From the NCBI RefSeq assembly GCF_001905885.1, contig NZ_LIYH01000008.1:346413-410412 (forward strand): a DNA stretch of 64,000 bases, given 5' to 3'. Source of the DNA: Streptomyces sp. CB03234 (GTDB taxonomy: Bacteria; Actinomycetota; Actinomycetes; Streptomycetales; Streptomycetaceae). Under the pieces are notes generated by a model that was given only the letters and a program-made list of their open reading frames with translations, was not told where the DNA came from and made no database searches. Of the stretch, positions 32,097 to 41,622 are shown in pieces; within the stretch, counting starts at the first letter, position 1, and each line of letters begins with the position of its first letter. A program made the position numbers and the translations under genes.

Positions 32097-35000
32097 GAGG
32101 GCGTGTGGTTCCTTTCTGCGGGCGTCCGGGCGGTCGGGCGGGCCCCGGCGGGGGTGCCGACGCAGAGGGACACGGCGACGGGGTGGGGCAGGCCGGCGAC
32201 ATCCGCCACCACGCTGGCGATCCGGAACTCGCCGGAGCGCAGCAGCACCCAGCCGTCGTCGGCGGCGCGTTCCACGAGGAGGGGCGCGCCGGGGTCCGTA
32301 CCCAGGTCCACGCCGAGCTTGGTCAGGGTCTCGCGACAGGTCCAGGCGCGGGTGAAAGCGTGCTGCGGGCCTTCGCCGGTGAGGGCGGCGAGCTGCTCCG
32401 CGGCGGCCGCGGCCTGCCGGCCGAGTACGTCGTCGCCGCGGCGTGCGGGCTGCTCTTCGGTGACGCCCTCCCAGTCCACGGCCACGGGCCGGTCGGCCAC
32501 GGCGACGAGGACGTGGCCGGCGTGGTGGCTCGCCGAGACGAAGCCCTTCTCGGCGACGAGGCGCCCGTCGGGGGCCCGGGTGACGTAGGAGTGCCGGCCG
32601 TCGCCGAGGAGCGCGGAGGCCAGTGCCGGGGAACGCCCGGAGGGGCGCCCGTCGCCGTCGCCGGGGGCGCCGACGGCCAGGTCGGCCCGGGCGTCGGGCA
32701 GCAGCCGGTCCAGGGCCCGGGCCAGGTACGGGCCGAGGAGCTCGGCGGTCCACGGCGCCGTACGGGGCAGCGGGCCGACGTCCTTGAGCCGCAGGCCCTG
32801 CCAGGTCTCGAGGAGCGTGCCGTCGGCAGCCTCCACGGTCAGGTCGTAGCGGTAGCCGTCGGCGTCCTGGGCGGTCTCGTACGCCCGGACGACTACCGTG
32901 CCGCCGCTCGGGGCGCGCCGGTGGATCCGTACGGCGTCCACGGCGACGGGCAGGACCCGGCGGTGCGGGACACAGCCCTGGAGGAGATGGATGAAGGTGT
33001 CCCGCAGGCCGGGGTCGCCCAGGGCCAGGTACGGGCTGTGGAACCCGCTGAACCACTCAGCCCCGGCCGCCGCGTCCACCACGGCCTCGCACCGCCGGCC
33101 GCTGAGCAGCTCGTAGCGGCGGAGGTGGTGGAAACGGGGGCCGTGGAAGAACAGGTCGCCGTAGTACGGCGACCTGGGGCCGCCGTCCGTCGCCGGACCG
33201 GGCCGGTGCGGCACACCGCCGGGACGGTCGGCGCCCCCGGGAACGGGCCCGCTCGGCGTGGTCCCGCTCGGCGTGGTCCCGATCGGCGTGGTCCCGATCG
33301 GCGTGGTGCCGGCGGCGGTGCCGGCCGGGGAGATTCCGGGCGCCGGGGCGCGGGTCCCGGGCCAGGTTCCGGGCCCGGGGGCAGGCCCGGCGGCGATCCC
33401 GGCCGCGGGCTCCGTCGGAGCGGCCTCGGCCGTCGCCTCGGCCGTCGCCTCGGCAGAGGGCGCCGCCGTGCTGCCGGTCGGGGCGCACGCGGTGCCAGGT
33501 GCGGCGGTTCGGGGCGCGGATCCGTTCGCGGGCGCGGTGCCGGTGGCGGTTTGGGGGGTGGCCGTGGACGGGAGGGGTGCGGCCAGGGGGCCGGAGTCGT
33601 GGCCCGGGAAGCGGCAGCGGGCACGGAAGTGGTCGACGGCGAAGCCGGTTTCGGCGCTGCGCAGGACCGTTTCGACGGTGCCGTCGTCGTGCCGCAGCGC
33701 GGCGACGCGCACGGTACGCGAGCCGTGGCCGGGTACCGTGACCGGCCGTTGGAAGACGGTGTCCGTGAAGCCGGGCGGCGGCAGCCGCTGTCCGCCCGAC
33801 GCGCCGGTGACGGCGGCCGCCGCCTGGGCCATGGCCTCCAGGCCGACCACCGCGGGAAGTACGGGTACGCCGTCGATGACGTGGTCGGCGAGGTACGGAT
33901 CGGTGCCCAGGCTCAGCTCCGCGTCGGCCACCAGCTCCACACCCGGCTGGTGCACCACCGGCTGCTCCAGGAACCGCGACAGCGGCAGCCCCTCGTCACT
34001 GTGGTGCAGCGTCCGCATGCGCGGCAGCCGTCCCGCCACCATGACCGTGTTCGGCAGGTCCGGCGCCGCCAGCAGCGACAGCAGCAGGTCCGTGCCCGTG
34101 GCGACCGGGATGGGCGCCACGCCCCGGCGGCGCAGGGACTCCACGGCGCCGAGCCGGTGCGCCATGCCGGCGCCCGACCACTGCGACCACTCGACGTTCA
34201 GGCAGCGGCAGTGCGGCAGCGCCGCGGCGGTCTCCTCCACGCGGAGCCGCAGCAGTTCGTTGGCGAGGGCGTAGTCGGACTCCCCCGGTACGCCGATGCG
34301 CGCGATGACCGATCCGAAGGTGACGAGCAGCCGCAGGCGCCCGGTGTCGACGGCCGCGAGTACGGCGTCGAGGCCGCCGGTCTTGGGCGCGGTGGCGGCG
34401 TGCAGCCGCTGAGGTGTGAGGGTTTCCAGGAGTCCCGGTTCGTTGAGCCCCGCGCAGTGGAGTACGGCCGTGACCGGCCCGAGGTGTCCGGCGGCCTCGG
34501 TGGTCCGGGCGCGGAGGGCGGCCGGGTCGGTGACGTCGGCCCGAAGGTAGCGGACGGTGAGTCCGGCGTCGTGGAACCGTCGCAGGTTGCCGGCGACTTC
34601 GTCGTCCTCCTCCGGGCGGCTGCGGCCGACGAGGGCGAGCCGGACACCGGTGGCGCGGGCGAGCGCGAGGGCGCACTCGGCGCCGATGCCCTTGGCTCCG
34701 CCGGTGACGAGGCACACGTCGTCGGGACCGAGCGGGACGGTTGCCGGGTCGGGCGGGGGCAACGGCCGGTGGGCGGTGACCAGGAGGTGGCGGGCGCCCT
34801 CGTCGTCGTACGTCACCTCGGTGTAGCCGGTGACGCCCCGCGCGGCCTCGGCGGCGGCCCAGCGGATGCCGTCGGGGTTCGACGGCACGTCAACAGCGAG
34901 GCAGGCCAGGTCGGGGCGTTCGACGGCGATGCTGCGGGCCATCGCCGCGCCCACGCCCCGGTGGTGGACCAGCACGAGCGGCCCCGGCCCGGAGACGGCC

Positions 35001-38000
35001 GCGTGCACGGCCGCGGCCCAGGCTTCGACGGGCGCGGCCGCCGGGCCCGGCTCGTGCGGCGGGAGCACGACGACCGTGGCGCGGGGCCCGGTGCCGTCGG
35101 GGAACGCCTCGCGAATGGTGTCGCCCAGGGGGTGCGCGTCGGCGGCCCGGGTCCAGGCGTACGCGGGTGTGTCCCCCGGTACGGGCCCGGGGTGCGGACT
35201 CGGCACGAGGCGGTGCGTGTACGCGCGCACCCAGGGCCCGACGCCCGCGGTGCCGCCCGTGTCGCCGTCGCCACAGCCGGCCGGGGGCAGTTCGGCGAGA
35301 TACGCGGCGAGCCCGCCGACGGTCGCGTTGGCGAGCGGCGCGGTGGTGGCGGGCGCGGCCCGGCCGAGGCGTGCGGCGGTGTCGGCGGCGATCTGCGCGA
35401 CGCGCAGCGAGTTGACGTGCAGATCGGCGAGGAGCAGGTCGTCGGCGCGGATCGACTCGGGGTCGAGCTCCAGGGCGCCGGCGATCACGGCACGTACGAC
35501 GGACAACGGGTCGTCGTCGGGGGTCGCATGGCTCTGTGGGGCGCCCGGCTCGGCGGCGGCGCTCCGGGCCTGGGCGGACGGGCGCCCGGCTTCGGGACCG
35601 TTCGCCGTGTGTGGCGGCCGGGCGCCGGTGAGGGTGTGGCCGGGGTCGGACGGGTCCGGGGGTGGGGCGAGTTCGCAGGGGTTGGTGAGGAAGCGGCGGG
35701 GGCGGGTCAGGTCGATGGGGCGGGAGAAGCGGTGGCGGGTCCAGGGTGACGGGTCGGCCCCGCACGCCGCGTACAGGGCGGCCGTGGCGGTGGCCACGAC
35801 CTCGGGTCCGCCGGTCGTGTCGAGCGACAGCACCGGTAGGTCGGTGCCGGGGGCGGCCAGCGTGGTCAGGGCGCGGCCGGGGCCGACCTCCAGCAGCAGG
35901 TCGGCGTGGCGGGCGAGTTCCCGTACCCCGCTGGCGAACGCCACGGGCGCGAGAATCTGTTCGGTGAGGAGGGCCGCCAGGTCGGCGTCCGGCGCGACGA
36001 CCGTCCCGGTGACGGAGGACACCACCGTACGGGTGAGCGGAGCCAGCGGGGCGTCCGCGAAGCAGCGGGCGAGCGGGGCCAGGGCGGGGCGCATCGCGGC
36101 CGAGTGGAAGGCGTGCGAAACGGGGAGCGGCAGCGCGGGCGTGCCTTCGCGGGCCGCCCGCTCCCGGATCAGGTCGAGTACGGGCAGGGGCCCGGCGACG
36201 GTGACATGGCGGGGCCCGTTGACGGCGGCCACGACGGCGTCGGTGCCGTGCAGCAGGGCCTCGGCGGCGTCGGGCGGCGCCGCGACGGCGAGCATGCCGC
36301 CGCCGGATTCGGCGTGCCGGGCCATCAGGGAGCCGCGCGCGGCCGCGAGCCGGACGGCGTCGGCCGGGGCCAGGGCGCCGGCCCAGCACAGGGCGGTCAG
36401 CTCACCGAGGCTGTGGCCGAGCGCGGCGTCCGCCCGTACGCCGAGCTCGTCGAGGTAGCGCAGCCCCGCCAGGGAGCCCGCCACGACGGCGGGCTGGACG
36501 ACGGCGGTGTCGGCGGCCGACTGGGCAGGCGGTTCGGCGGACGGCCCGGTCTCCGGTTCCTTCGCCTGCGGTACCGCGACGAACAGGTCGTCCACCGGGA
36601 CCAGTCGGCTCAGCGTCCCGGCGGCCGTGTGGGCCTCCGTCCCCTGGCCCGGGAACAGCAGGCCGAGGCGGGCCGCGGGGCCGGACCCCGTGAACGTACC
36701 GTCGCGTGTGTCGGCCGTGAACGCCCGGTCCTGGGCGTCGTCCCGGAGCCGCCCCGCCGCGTGCCGGAGGCGCTCGGCGAGCTGGGCCGGGTCGCCGGCC
36801 ACGACGGCGGTGCGCCAGCGGCGGCCGGGGTCGGCGCGACGGACGAGCTCGGCCGCCGCGTCGACGAACTCCGCCCCGGACAGGGTCTCCGCGGTCGTGG
36901 CGAGCGTCTGGAGGCGGGACGCCAGGTCGTGGGGGTCGTCGGCGCTGACGGGGAACACCTCCCGGCCGGGCGCGGGCGCGTACCTGCGGCGGTCGACGGC
37001 GGTGAGCACCGAGGGGCGCGGGGCCGGTCCCGTACCGACCACGACATGGGCGTTGATGCCGCCGAAGCCCAGGGAGTTGACGGAGGCGTGGCGCTCCCGG
37101 TCCGGCCAGTCCTCCGGTTCCGCGAGGGTACGCAGGGCGGCGCCGTCCGCACCGAGCAGCGGGTGCGGGTCGGGGCACCCGGTGGTGGGCGGCAGCACGC
37201 CGTCCCGGACGGCGAGGACCGCCTTGATCAGCCCGGCGACACCGGCCGCGGCCTTGGTGTGGCCGATGTTCGCCTTGATGCTGCCGAGCGCGGGCGGCCG
37301 CACTCCACCGGCACCCGCTGCTCTCAGTTCGGCGTCCAGCACGGCCAGTTCGACGTCGTCACCGACAGCCGTTCCCGTACCGTGGCCTTCGACCAGGCCC
37401 GTGCGCTCGGGACCGAACCCCGCCCGGGCGTAGGCGCGGCGCAGGGCGAGGGCCTGCCCGGTGCGCTCCGGGCGGGTGAGGCCGCCGTGGCCGTCGGACG
37501 CCAGCCCCCAGCCCTCGATGCGGGCGTGGACGCGCAGGCCCATGCGTACGGCGTCGTCCTCGCGGGCGAGGGCGACCATGCCGCAGCCCTCGCCGGGCAG
37601 GAACCCGGTGGGGTTGCGGTCGTAGACGCGCATGGTGCCGCGGGCGAGTGCGCCGAGGCGCGAGAAGCCGACCAGCTCGAACGGGTCGAGGCTGAGGTCG
37701 ACGCCGCCGGCCAGCGCGAAGTCCAGGTCGCCCTGGGCGAGCGCGGCACACGCGGTGGCGACGGAGATGAGCGAGGAGGCGCAGGCGCCGTCGACGGTGT
37801 AGCCGGCGCCGTGGAAGTCGAAGTGGTTGCAGACGCGCCCGCTGATGGTGTTGGCGAGCCCGCCGGCGAGGGTCTCGTCGCCGGGGGCGGGGAACGGTGC
37901 CTTGTAGGCCTCCTCCAGCGCCTGGAGGAGTTCGCGGCGCTCGGCGGGGGCCGTGCCCCGGTCGCGCAGAACCTGGTCCAGGGTGCGGCGGACGTACGGC

Positions 38001-38422
38001 CAGCGGAGCCGTACGAGTCCGGCACGGGAGAACTCGCCGGTGAGGGAGTTGCCGATGACGACGCCCGCGCGGTCGCGGTCGAGGCCGTCGCCGTCCGGGA
38101 GTCCGGCGTCGCGCAGGGCGGCGGCCGCGACGTCCAGGGCGAGCCAGTGGGTCAGGTCGGTGGCGCGGTAGGCGGGGCCCGGTACGCGGAACGCGGAGCG
38201 GTCGAAGGTCCAGTTCTCCAGGACGGCGGCCTGTCGGGCGTGGATGCCGTCCGGGGCGTCGGGGCCTCCGGGTCCTTCCTGGTAGTCGGCGACGCGGAGC
38301 CGTTCGGGCGGGATGCGGCGGAAGGCCCGGCGCCCGGCGAGCACGGTCTGCCACAGCTGGTGGGGGTCGTCGGCGTCGGGGTACCGGCACGCCATGCCGA
38401 CGACGGCGATCGTGGACGTCAC
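32093..38422 (-). CDS. pksE: iterative enediyne polyketide synthase PksE (KS-AT-ACP-KR-DH-PPTase)
   Basis: The product is 2109 aa. KS occupies residues 1-465 (Cys214 in VDGACASSL, His347, His388); AT about 585-880 (Ser671 in GHSLGE); an Ala/Pro linker; ACP about 970-1045 with LLLADLHVNSLRV (Ser1005); KR about 1230-1465 (GGAKGIG, Ser1371, Tyr1384); DH with His1514 in HVIDGVPVLP and Asp1803 in LGDPG; and a C-terminal PPTase with DWE at 1983 and WTCRETLTK at 2027. This order is specific to enediyne PKSs, which make the linear polyene and pantetheinylate themselves. The GTG start overlaps unbU (GTGA) and has AAGGAGG 5 nt upstream. The protein is longer than usual because a 145-residue low-complexity insert (1608-1752) separates the two DH hotdogs. 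Confidence 0.97.
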   Translation of the reverse strand: MTSTIAVVGMACRYPDADDPHQLWQTVLAGRRAFRRIPPERLRVADYQEGPGGPDAPDGIHARQAAVLENWTFDRSAFRVPGPAYRATDLTHWLALDVAAAALRDAGLPDGDGLDRDRAGVVIGNSLTGEFSRAGLVRLRWPYVRRTLDQVLRDRGTAPAERRELLQALEEAYKAPFPAPGDETLAGGLANTISGRVCNHFDFHGAGYTVDGACASSLISVATACAALAQGDLDFALAGGVDLSLDPFELVGFSRLGALARGTMRVYDRNPTGFLPGEGCGMVALAREDDAVRMGLRVHARIEGWGLASDGHGGLTRPERTGQALALRRAYARAGFGPERTGLVEGHGTGTAVGDDVELAVLDAELRAAGAGGVRPPALGSIKANIGHTKAAAGVAGLIKAVLAVRDGVLPPTTGCPDPHPLLGADGAALRTLAEPEDWPDRERHASVNSLGFGGINAHVVVGTGPAPRPSVLTAVDRRRYAPAPGREVFPVSADDPHDLASRLQTLATTAETLSGAEFVDAAAELVRRADPGRRWRTAVVAGDPAQLAERLRHAAGRLRDDAQDRAFTADTRDGTFTGSGPAARLGLLFPGQGTEAHTAAGTLSRLVPVDDLFVAVPQAKEPETGPSAEPPAQSAADTAVVQPAVVAGSLAGLRYLDELGVRADAALGHSLGELTALCWAGALAPADAVRLAAARGSLMARHAESGGGMLAVAAPPDAAEALLHGTDAVVAAVNGPRHVTVAGPLPVLDLIRERAAREGTPALPLPVSHAFHSAAMRPALAPLARCFADAPLAPLTRTVVSSVTGTVVAPDADLAALLTEQILAPVAFASGVRELARHADLLLEVGPGRALTTLAAPGTDLPVLSLDTTGGPEVVATATAALYAACGADPSPWTRHRFSRPIDLTRPRRFLTNPCELAPPPDPSDPGHTLTGARPPHTANGPEAGRPSAQARSAAAEPGAPQSHATPDDDPLSVVRAVIAGALELDPESIRADDLLLADLHVNSLRVAQIAADTAARLGRAAPATTAPLANATVGGLAAYLAELPPAGCGDGDTGGTAGVGPWVRAYTHRLVPSPHPGPVPGDTPAYAWTRAADAHPLGDTIREAFPDGTGPRATVVVLPPHEPGPAAAPVEAWAAAVHAAVSGPGPLVLVHHRGVGAAMARSIAVERPDLACLAVDVPSNPDGIRWAAAEAARGVTGYTEVTYDDEGARHLLVTAHRPLPPPDPATVPLGPDDVCLVTGGAKGIGAECALALARATGVRLALVGRSRPEEDDEVAGNLRRFHDAGLTVRYLRADVTDPAALRARTTEAAGHLGPVTAVLHCAGLNEPGLLETLTPQRLHAATAPKTGGLDAVLAAVDTGRLRLLVTFGSVIARIGVPGESDYALANELLRLRVEETAAALPHCRCLNVEWSQWSGAGMAHRLGAVESLRRRGVAPIPVATGTDLLLSLLAAPDLPNTVMVAGRLPRMRTLHHSDEGLPLSRFLEQPVVHQPGVELVADAELSLGTDPYLADHVIDGVPVLPAVVGLEAMAQAAAAVTGASGGQRLPPPGFTDTVFQRPVTVPGHGSRTVRVAALRHDDGTVETVLRSAETGFAVDHFRARCRFPGHDSGPLAAPLPSTATPQTATGTAPANGSAPRTAAPGTACAPTGSTAAPSAEATAEATAEAAPTEPAAGIAAGPAPGPGTWPGTRAPAPGISPAGTAAGTTPIGTTPIGTTPSGTTPSGPVPGGADRPGGVPHRPGPATDGGPRSPYYGDLFFHGPRFHHLRRYELLSGRRCEAVVDAAAGAEWFSGFHSPYLALGDPGLRDTFIHLLQGCVPHRRVLPVAVDAVRIHRRAPSGGTVVVRAYETAQDADGYRYDLTVEAADGTLLETWQGLRLKDVGPLPRTAPWTAELLGPYLARALDRLLPDARADLAVGAPGDGDGRPSGRSPALASALLGDGRHSYVTRAPDGRLVAEKGFVSASHHAGHVLVAVADRPVAVDWEGVTEEQPARRGDDVLGRQAAAAAEQLAALTGEGPQHAFTRAWTCRETLTKLGVDLGTDPGAPLLVERAADDGWVLLRSGEFRIASVVADVAGLPHPVAVSLCVGTPAGARPTARTPAERNHTPS
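33251..33310 (-). repeat. 15-bp repeat in the PksE DH linker
   Basis: Four copies of a 15-mer encode GTTPI/S repeats (residues 1705-1724 of PksE). They lie inside the Ala/Pro/Thr/Gly-rich insert between the N- and C-terminal hotdogs of the dehydratase domain. Reading frame is preserved. Confidence 0.85.
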
Positions 38423-39429
38423 GAAGCCTCCTTGGACGTGGCGCCGGCGGCGGCACGGGCCGGCCCCGTGGCCGTGCGGGTCCTGAGCCGGTCCCAGAGG
38501 GGCCGTGTCACGGGCAGGCTCACCAGGGCCAGCCACCGCACGAGGCACACGATGCCGAGGGCGAAGAAGAACCCGAAGCTGACGTGGAACACCATCAGGA
38601 CCCCGTACGCGGCGGCGATGCCCAGGCCGAACGCGAACTGACGGCGCGGCGGGAAGGGGGTCGTCCCCGGGTCGCTGATCATGTAGTTGGTGTAGAGGAT
38701 GAACGCGACGCCGGTCATCGGCAGGAGCGCGCCGGCGAGCCAGACGTCGGTGACGGCGGACCGGATGAGCGCCTGGAGGACGAACCCGGCGATCCAGCCG
38801 TACAGCAGGGGCATCTTCCCCGTCAGCTTGGCGTTGAGCATGGTCCCGGCGACGAGCACGACCAGCGGGATGATCCACCGCACGATGCCGGGCGGGTACT
38901 CGGTGAACTGGTACGGCGGTGCGATGCCCACCCAGGGGAACAGCAGCAGTGCGGCGACGATGCCGGTGTTGGACGGGTTGAGTACGTGCTGCGACTTGCC
39001 GCGGACGCGGGCGCGTACGACGTACTTGGAACCGATGCCGACGGCGGCCGCGAACGCCACGGGCCAGAGGCGGTCGTTGGCGTACAGCAGCATCGAGCAG
39101 GCGAGGCCGGTGATGTGGGCGGGCAGCATGAAGTCGAGGACCTCGCCGAAGCTGCCCGCCAGGTAGCGGGGCCGTCGGCCGTGGGCGGCGGCGTCGGCGG
39201 TCTCCAGGAGGAGTTCGACGGCGTACGCGACACCGACGGCGACGAACGGCGTGATGAAGGCCTGTTCGAAGCCGAGCCAGGCGAGGCCGACGATGTTGAG
39301 GACCGTGATGGACAGGGCGAAGCGGCGCAGGGCCTTGCTGCGGCGCTGTGCGGGGCTGAGCCCCGGCTCGGCTGTCGCGGGCGCGGCGGCTTCGGCGGCC
39401 GCGGTGGAGGCGGGGACGGTGGTGGTCAC
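38419..39429 (-). CDS. unbU: enediyne cassette membrane protein UnbU/E5 (RnfD/NqrB-like)
   Basis: The product is 336 aa with about nine hydrophobic helices; VLNPSNTGIVAALLLF is the NqrB/RnfD-type motif that in those proteins surrounds the flavin-linked Thr. Members of this family (SgcE5) are found in all enediyne warhead cassettes and their biochemical role is unsettled. The GTG start at 39429 has GAGGGG upstream and follows the unbV stop by a few bases; its own stop overlaps pksE. The N-terminal 30 residues are Ala/Thr/Pro-rich and cytoplasmic. Redox support of polyene processing is a common suggestion, but unproven here. Confidence 0.93.
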   Translation of the reverse strand: MTTTVPASTAAAEAAAPATAEPGLSPAQRRSKALRRFALSITVLNIVGLAWLGFEQAFITPFVAVGVAYAVELLLETADAAAHGRRPRYLAGSFGEVLDFMLPAHITGLACSMLLYANDRLWPVAFAAAVGIGSKYVVRARVRGKSQHVLNPSNTGIVAALLLFPWVGIAPPYQFTEYPPGIVRWIIPLVVLVAGTMLNAKLTGKMPLLYGWIAGFVLQALIRSAVTDVWLAGALLPMTGVAFILYTNYMISDPGTTPFPPRRQFAFGLGIAAAYGVLMVFHVSFGFFFALGIVCLVRWLALVSLPVTRPLWDRLRTRTATGPARAAAGATSKEAS

Positions 39430-39438
39430 GGGTACCCC

Positions 39439-41397
39439 TCAGCTCTGCGGGCGGGTGGTCGCGGTCCGGGCGGGATCGGTGAGGACGACGGTGTGCCGGC
39501 CGGGCTGGAACGTCCGGGTGATCCGGTGCTGTCCGGCGGCGTCGCGCCAGCTGATCTCGGCGGTGACGGGTGCGGCCGCGCCGCCGGCCGCACCGGCCTT
39601 CGCGTGCGCGCCGAGGCCGAACTGCAGGTCGGTGGTGTTGACGCCGGTGTGGCCGTTGGCCGGCTGGAGCTGCTGGGCGGTCACCCGGCCGTCGGCCGTG
39701 CGCAGTGTGACGCGGGCGCCGATCGCGGGGGTCGTCGCCGTGCCGTCGCCGGTGGCGGCCGGGACGCGGAGGCGCAGCGTCAAGTGCGGTGCGGCCGGGC
39801 TGAGGTTGTGGTGGTACGAGGAGTCGCCCCACTGGTTGGCGACGACGATGTCGAGGCGGCCGTCGCCGTCGGCGTCGGTGACGGCGAACGACCGGCTCGG
39901 CACGTCCTGCCGCAGTCCGGACTCGTCGGCGAGGTCGGTGTAGCGGCCGTCGGCGTTCCGTACCCAGAAGCGGTTGTCGGCGTCGCCGGACAGGTCGTCG
40001 CCGGGGACGATGTCGGGCCAGCTGCGCGGCGAGTGGAGGACGCTGTCGTTGGCCATGGCGAGTTCCTGGAGCTCGGGCCAGCGGTTGATGTGGCCCTTGA
40101 CGAACCCGACGGCCTGGAGGATCTCCGGTGAGCCGTTGTTGTCGAAGTCGCCGGTCTTGACGTCCCAGGACCAGCCGGAGCGGGACAGGCCGAGGTCCTC
40201 GCTGCGGTCGCGGTAGGGGGCGGTACCGCTGAGCAGGTCCGAGGCGGGGCCGTCCTTGGTGAAGACGAAGTTGCTCTCGTGCAGGGCGTACGGGAGCGTG
40301 ATGTTGCTGACCAGGATGTCGGGTTCTCCCGTGCCGGTCAGATCGGCGAAGGCGACGCCCATGCCCTTGAAGGAGTCCCGTCCCAGCACCTTCGACTTGG
40401 GTGTCATGACGTCGCGGCGGCCCTCGGCGAGCGTCAGGCGGACGCGGCCCGGCTCGGAGCGGTTGACGAGGAGGCGGTCGGCGCCGAAGTCGTTGGCGAT
40501 GTACAGCTCGGCGCGGCCGTCGCCGGTGAGGTCCTGGGCGCCGAGCGCGAGCGCCCAGCCGTTGCGGGCGGCGGACGGGAGGGCGTCGGGGAGGTCCTCG
40601 AAAGCGGCGGTGGGCCGGGTGCCGGTGGTACCGGACGTCCATCGCAGGACGTGCGCGGTGCCGGCGTTGCGGGCGTTGGACATGCCGTCCTGCATGGCCA
40701 TGCGCGGGTCGTCCGCGGCCCTGGGGTCGAGCACCCTGGCGCCGTCGGGGAAGTAGTTGCCGACGAGGATGTCGGGGCGGCCGTCGCCGTCGATGTCGGT
40801 GTGGTTGACGGTGGTCGTGTTCCACACCTGCATGGGTGAGACGAGTTCGGTGGCGTGGAACGCCTGGGCCGTGGGTGTGGCGGCCCCGTCGCGGCGCAGG
40901 AAGAGGACCGGGGAGCGGCCCCAGTAGAAGACGAGGACGCCGGTACGGCCGTGCTGCGCGAAGTCGCCGGTGACGCAGCCCATCGGGGCCATGGTCGACG
41001 GGTCCCAGGGCAGGCCGGTGCCGGCGGGGGTGAGCGTGAACGGCTCGTACGTGCCGCCGGATCCGGGCAGGGGCCGTACGGTGACGGAGTCGTCGCGCGG
41101 GTCGACGAGGCACACGTCGCCCTCGCGGCCGGTGCCGGCGATGTCGCCGACGGCGGCACCGGCGCCCACGGCCGAGATCCAGCCGGATATCCGCTCCAGG
41201 GCGGGCTGGACCTGGCGGACGTCGCGGGCGTTGGGTGGCTCTTCGTTGAGTGCGGTGCGGGAGAATTGGAACCTGCTCGCGAGTTCTGCTCGCTCCGCCG
41301 CCGGCGTTCCTGGCTGGCGGGCGGCGATTCCGAGACAGGAGGCGACCACGACCGCCACGACGGGGGCGGCGAGGGCACGCCAGGGACGACGGAGCAT
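39439..41397 (-). CDS. unbV: enediyne cassette protein UnbV/E4 (FG-GAP repeats, ASPIC/UnbV domain)
   Basis: The product is 652 aa. An N-terminal hydrophobic segment (LAAPVVAVVVASCLGIAA) acts as signal peptide or membrane anchor, with a Cys that could be a lipobox. Then come beta-propeller FG-GAP/VCBS repeats with calcium-type loops: DIDGDGRPDILVGN, DLTGDGRAELYIAND, DFDNNGSPEIL and DADGDGRLDIVVAN. The last 110 residues form the UnbV/ASPIC domain (PAIGARVTLRTADGR...LQPANGHTGVNT). It is a conserved member of enediyne cassettes, probably extracytoplasmic. Gene order unbL-unbV-unbU-pksE-tebC is preserved. Confidence 0.95.
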   Translation of the reverse strand: MLRRPWRALAAPVVAVVVASCLGIAARQPGTPAAERAELASRFQFSRTALNEEPPNARDVRQVQPALERISGWISAVGAGAAVGDIAGTGREGDVCLVDPRDDSVTVRPLPGSGGTYEPFTLTPAGTGLPWDPSTMAPMGCVTGDFAQHGRTGVLVFYWGRSPVLFLRRDGAATPTAQAFHATELVSPMQVWNTTTVNHTDIDGDGRPDILVGNYFPDGARVLDPRAADDPRMAMQDGMSNARNAGTAHVLRWTSGTTGTRPTAAFEDLPDALPSAARNGWALALGAQDLTGDGRAELYIANDFGADRLLVNRSEPGRVRLTLAEGRRDVMTPKSKVLGRDSFKGMGVAFADLTGTGEPDILVSNITLPYALHESNFVFTKDGPASDLLSGTAPYRDRSEDLGLSRSGWSWDVKTGDFDNNGSPEILQAVGFVKGHINRWPELQELAMANDSVLHSPRSWPDIVPGDDLSGDADNRFWVRNADGRYTDLADESGLRQDVPSRSFAVTDADGDGRLDIVVANQWGDSSYHHNLSPAAPHLTLRLRVPAATGDGTATTPAIGARVTLRTADGRVTAQQLQPANGHTGVNTTDLQFGLGAHAKAGAAGGAAAPVTAEISWRDAAGQHRITRTFQPGRHTVVLTDPARTATTRPQS

Positions 41398-41449
41398 GTT
41401 CCCTCCGGAATTCGACGCCGGGATGTGGTGCGGTTCGGGATTTTCCGTG

Positions 41450-41492
41450 CGTGAGCGCGTGAGCGCGTGAGCGCCTGAGCGCCTGAGCGCGG
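41450..41492. repeat. 9-bp tandem repeat upstream of unbV
   Basis: About five copies of a TGAGCGCGT/C-like 9-mer lie in the 225-bp gap between unbL and unbV. No ORF covers it. It is a slippage array or a binding or structure element in the 5' region of the unbV message. Confidence 0.7.
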
Positions 41493-41622
41493 AAACGCAG
41501 AACGGGCGGCAAACGGAAAATGTGCAACGGGGAATGGCGGTTTCCGTGCAGGACGGAATCCGTGGAATGTGCTCGCGGGGTGAAACGGGTGACGCGATGT
41601 GAAACGTGCGCCGTGCGGCGGA

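Noticed and set aside
32105..35749. 1214-residue open frame on the plus strand
   Set aside because: It is the antisense shadow of pksE, with low-complexity Gly/Arg/Val composition and no domains.
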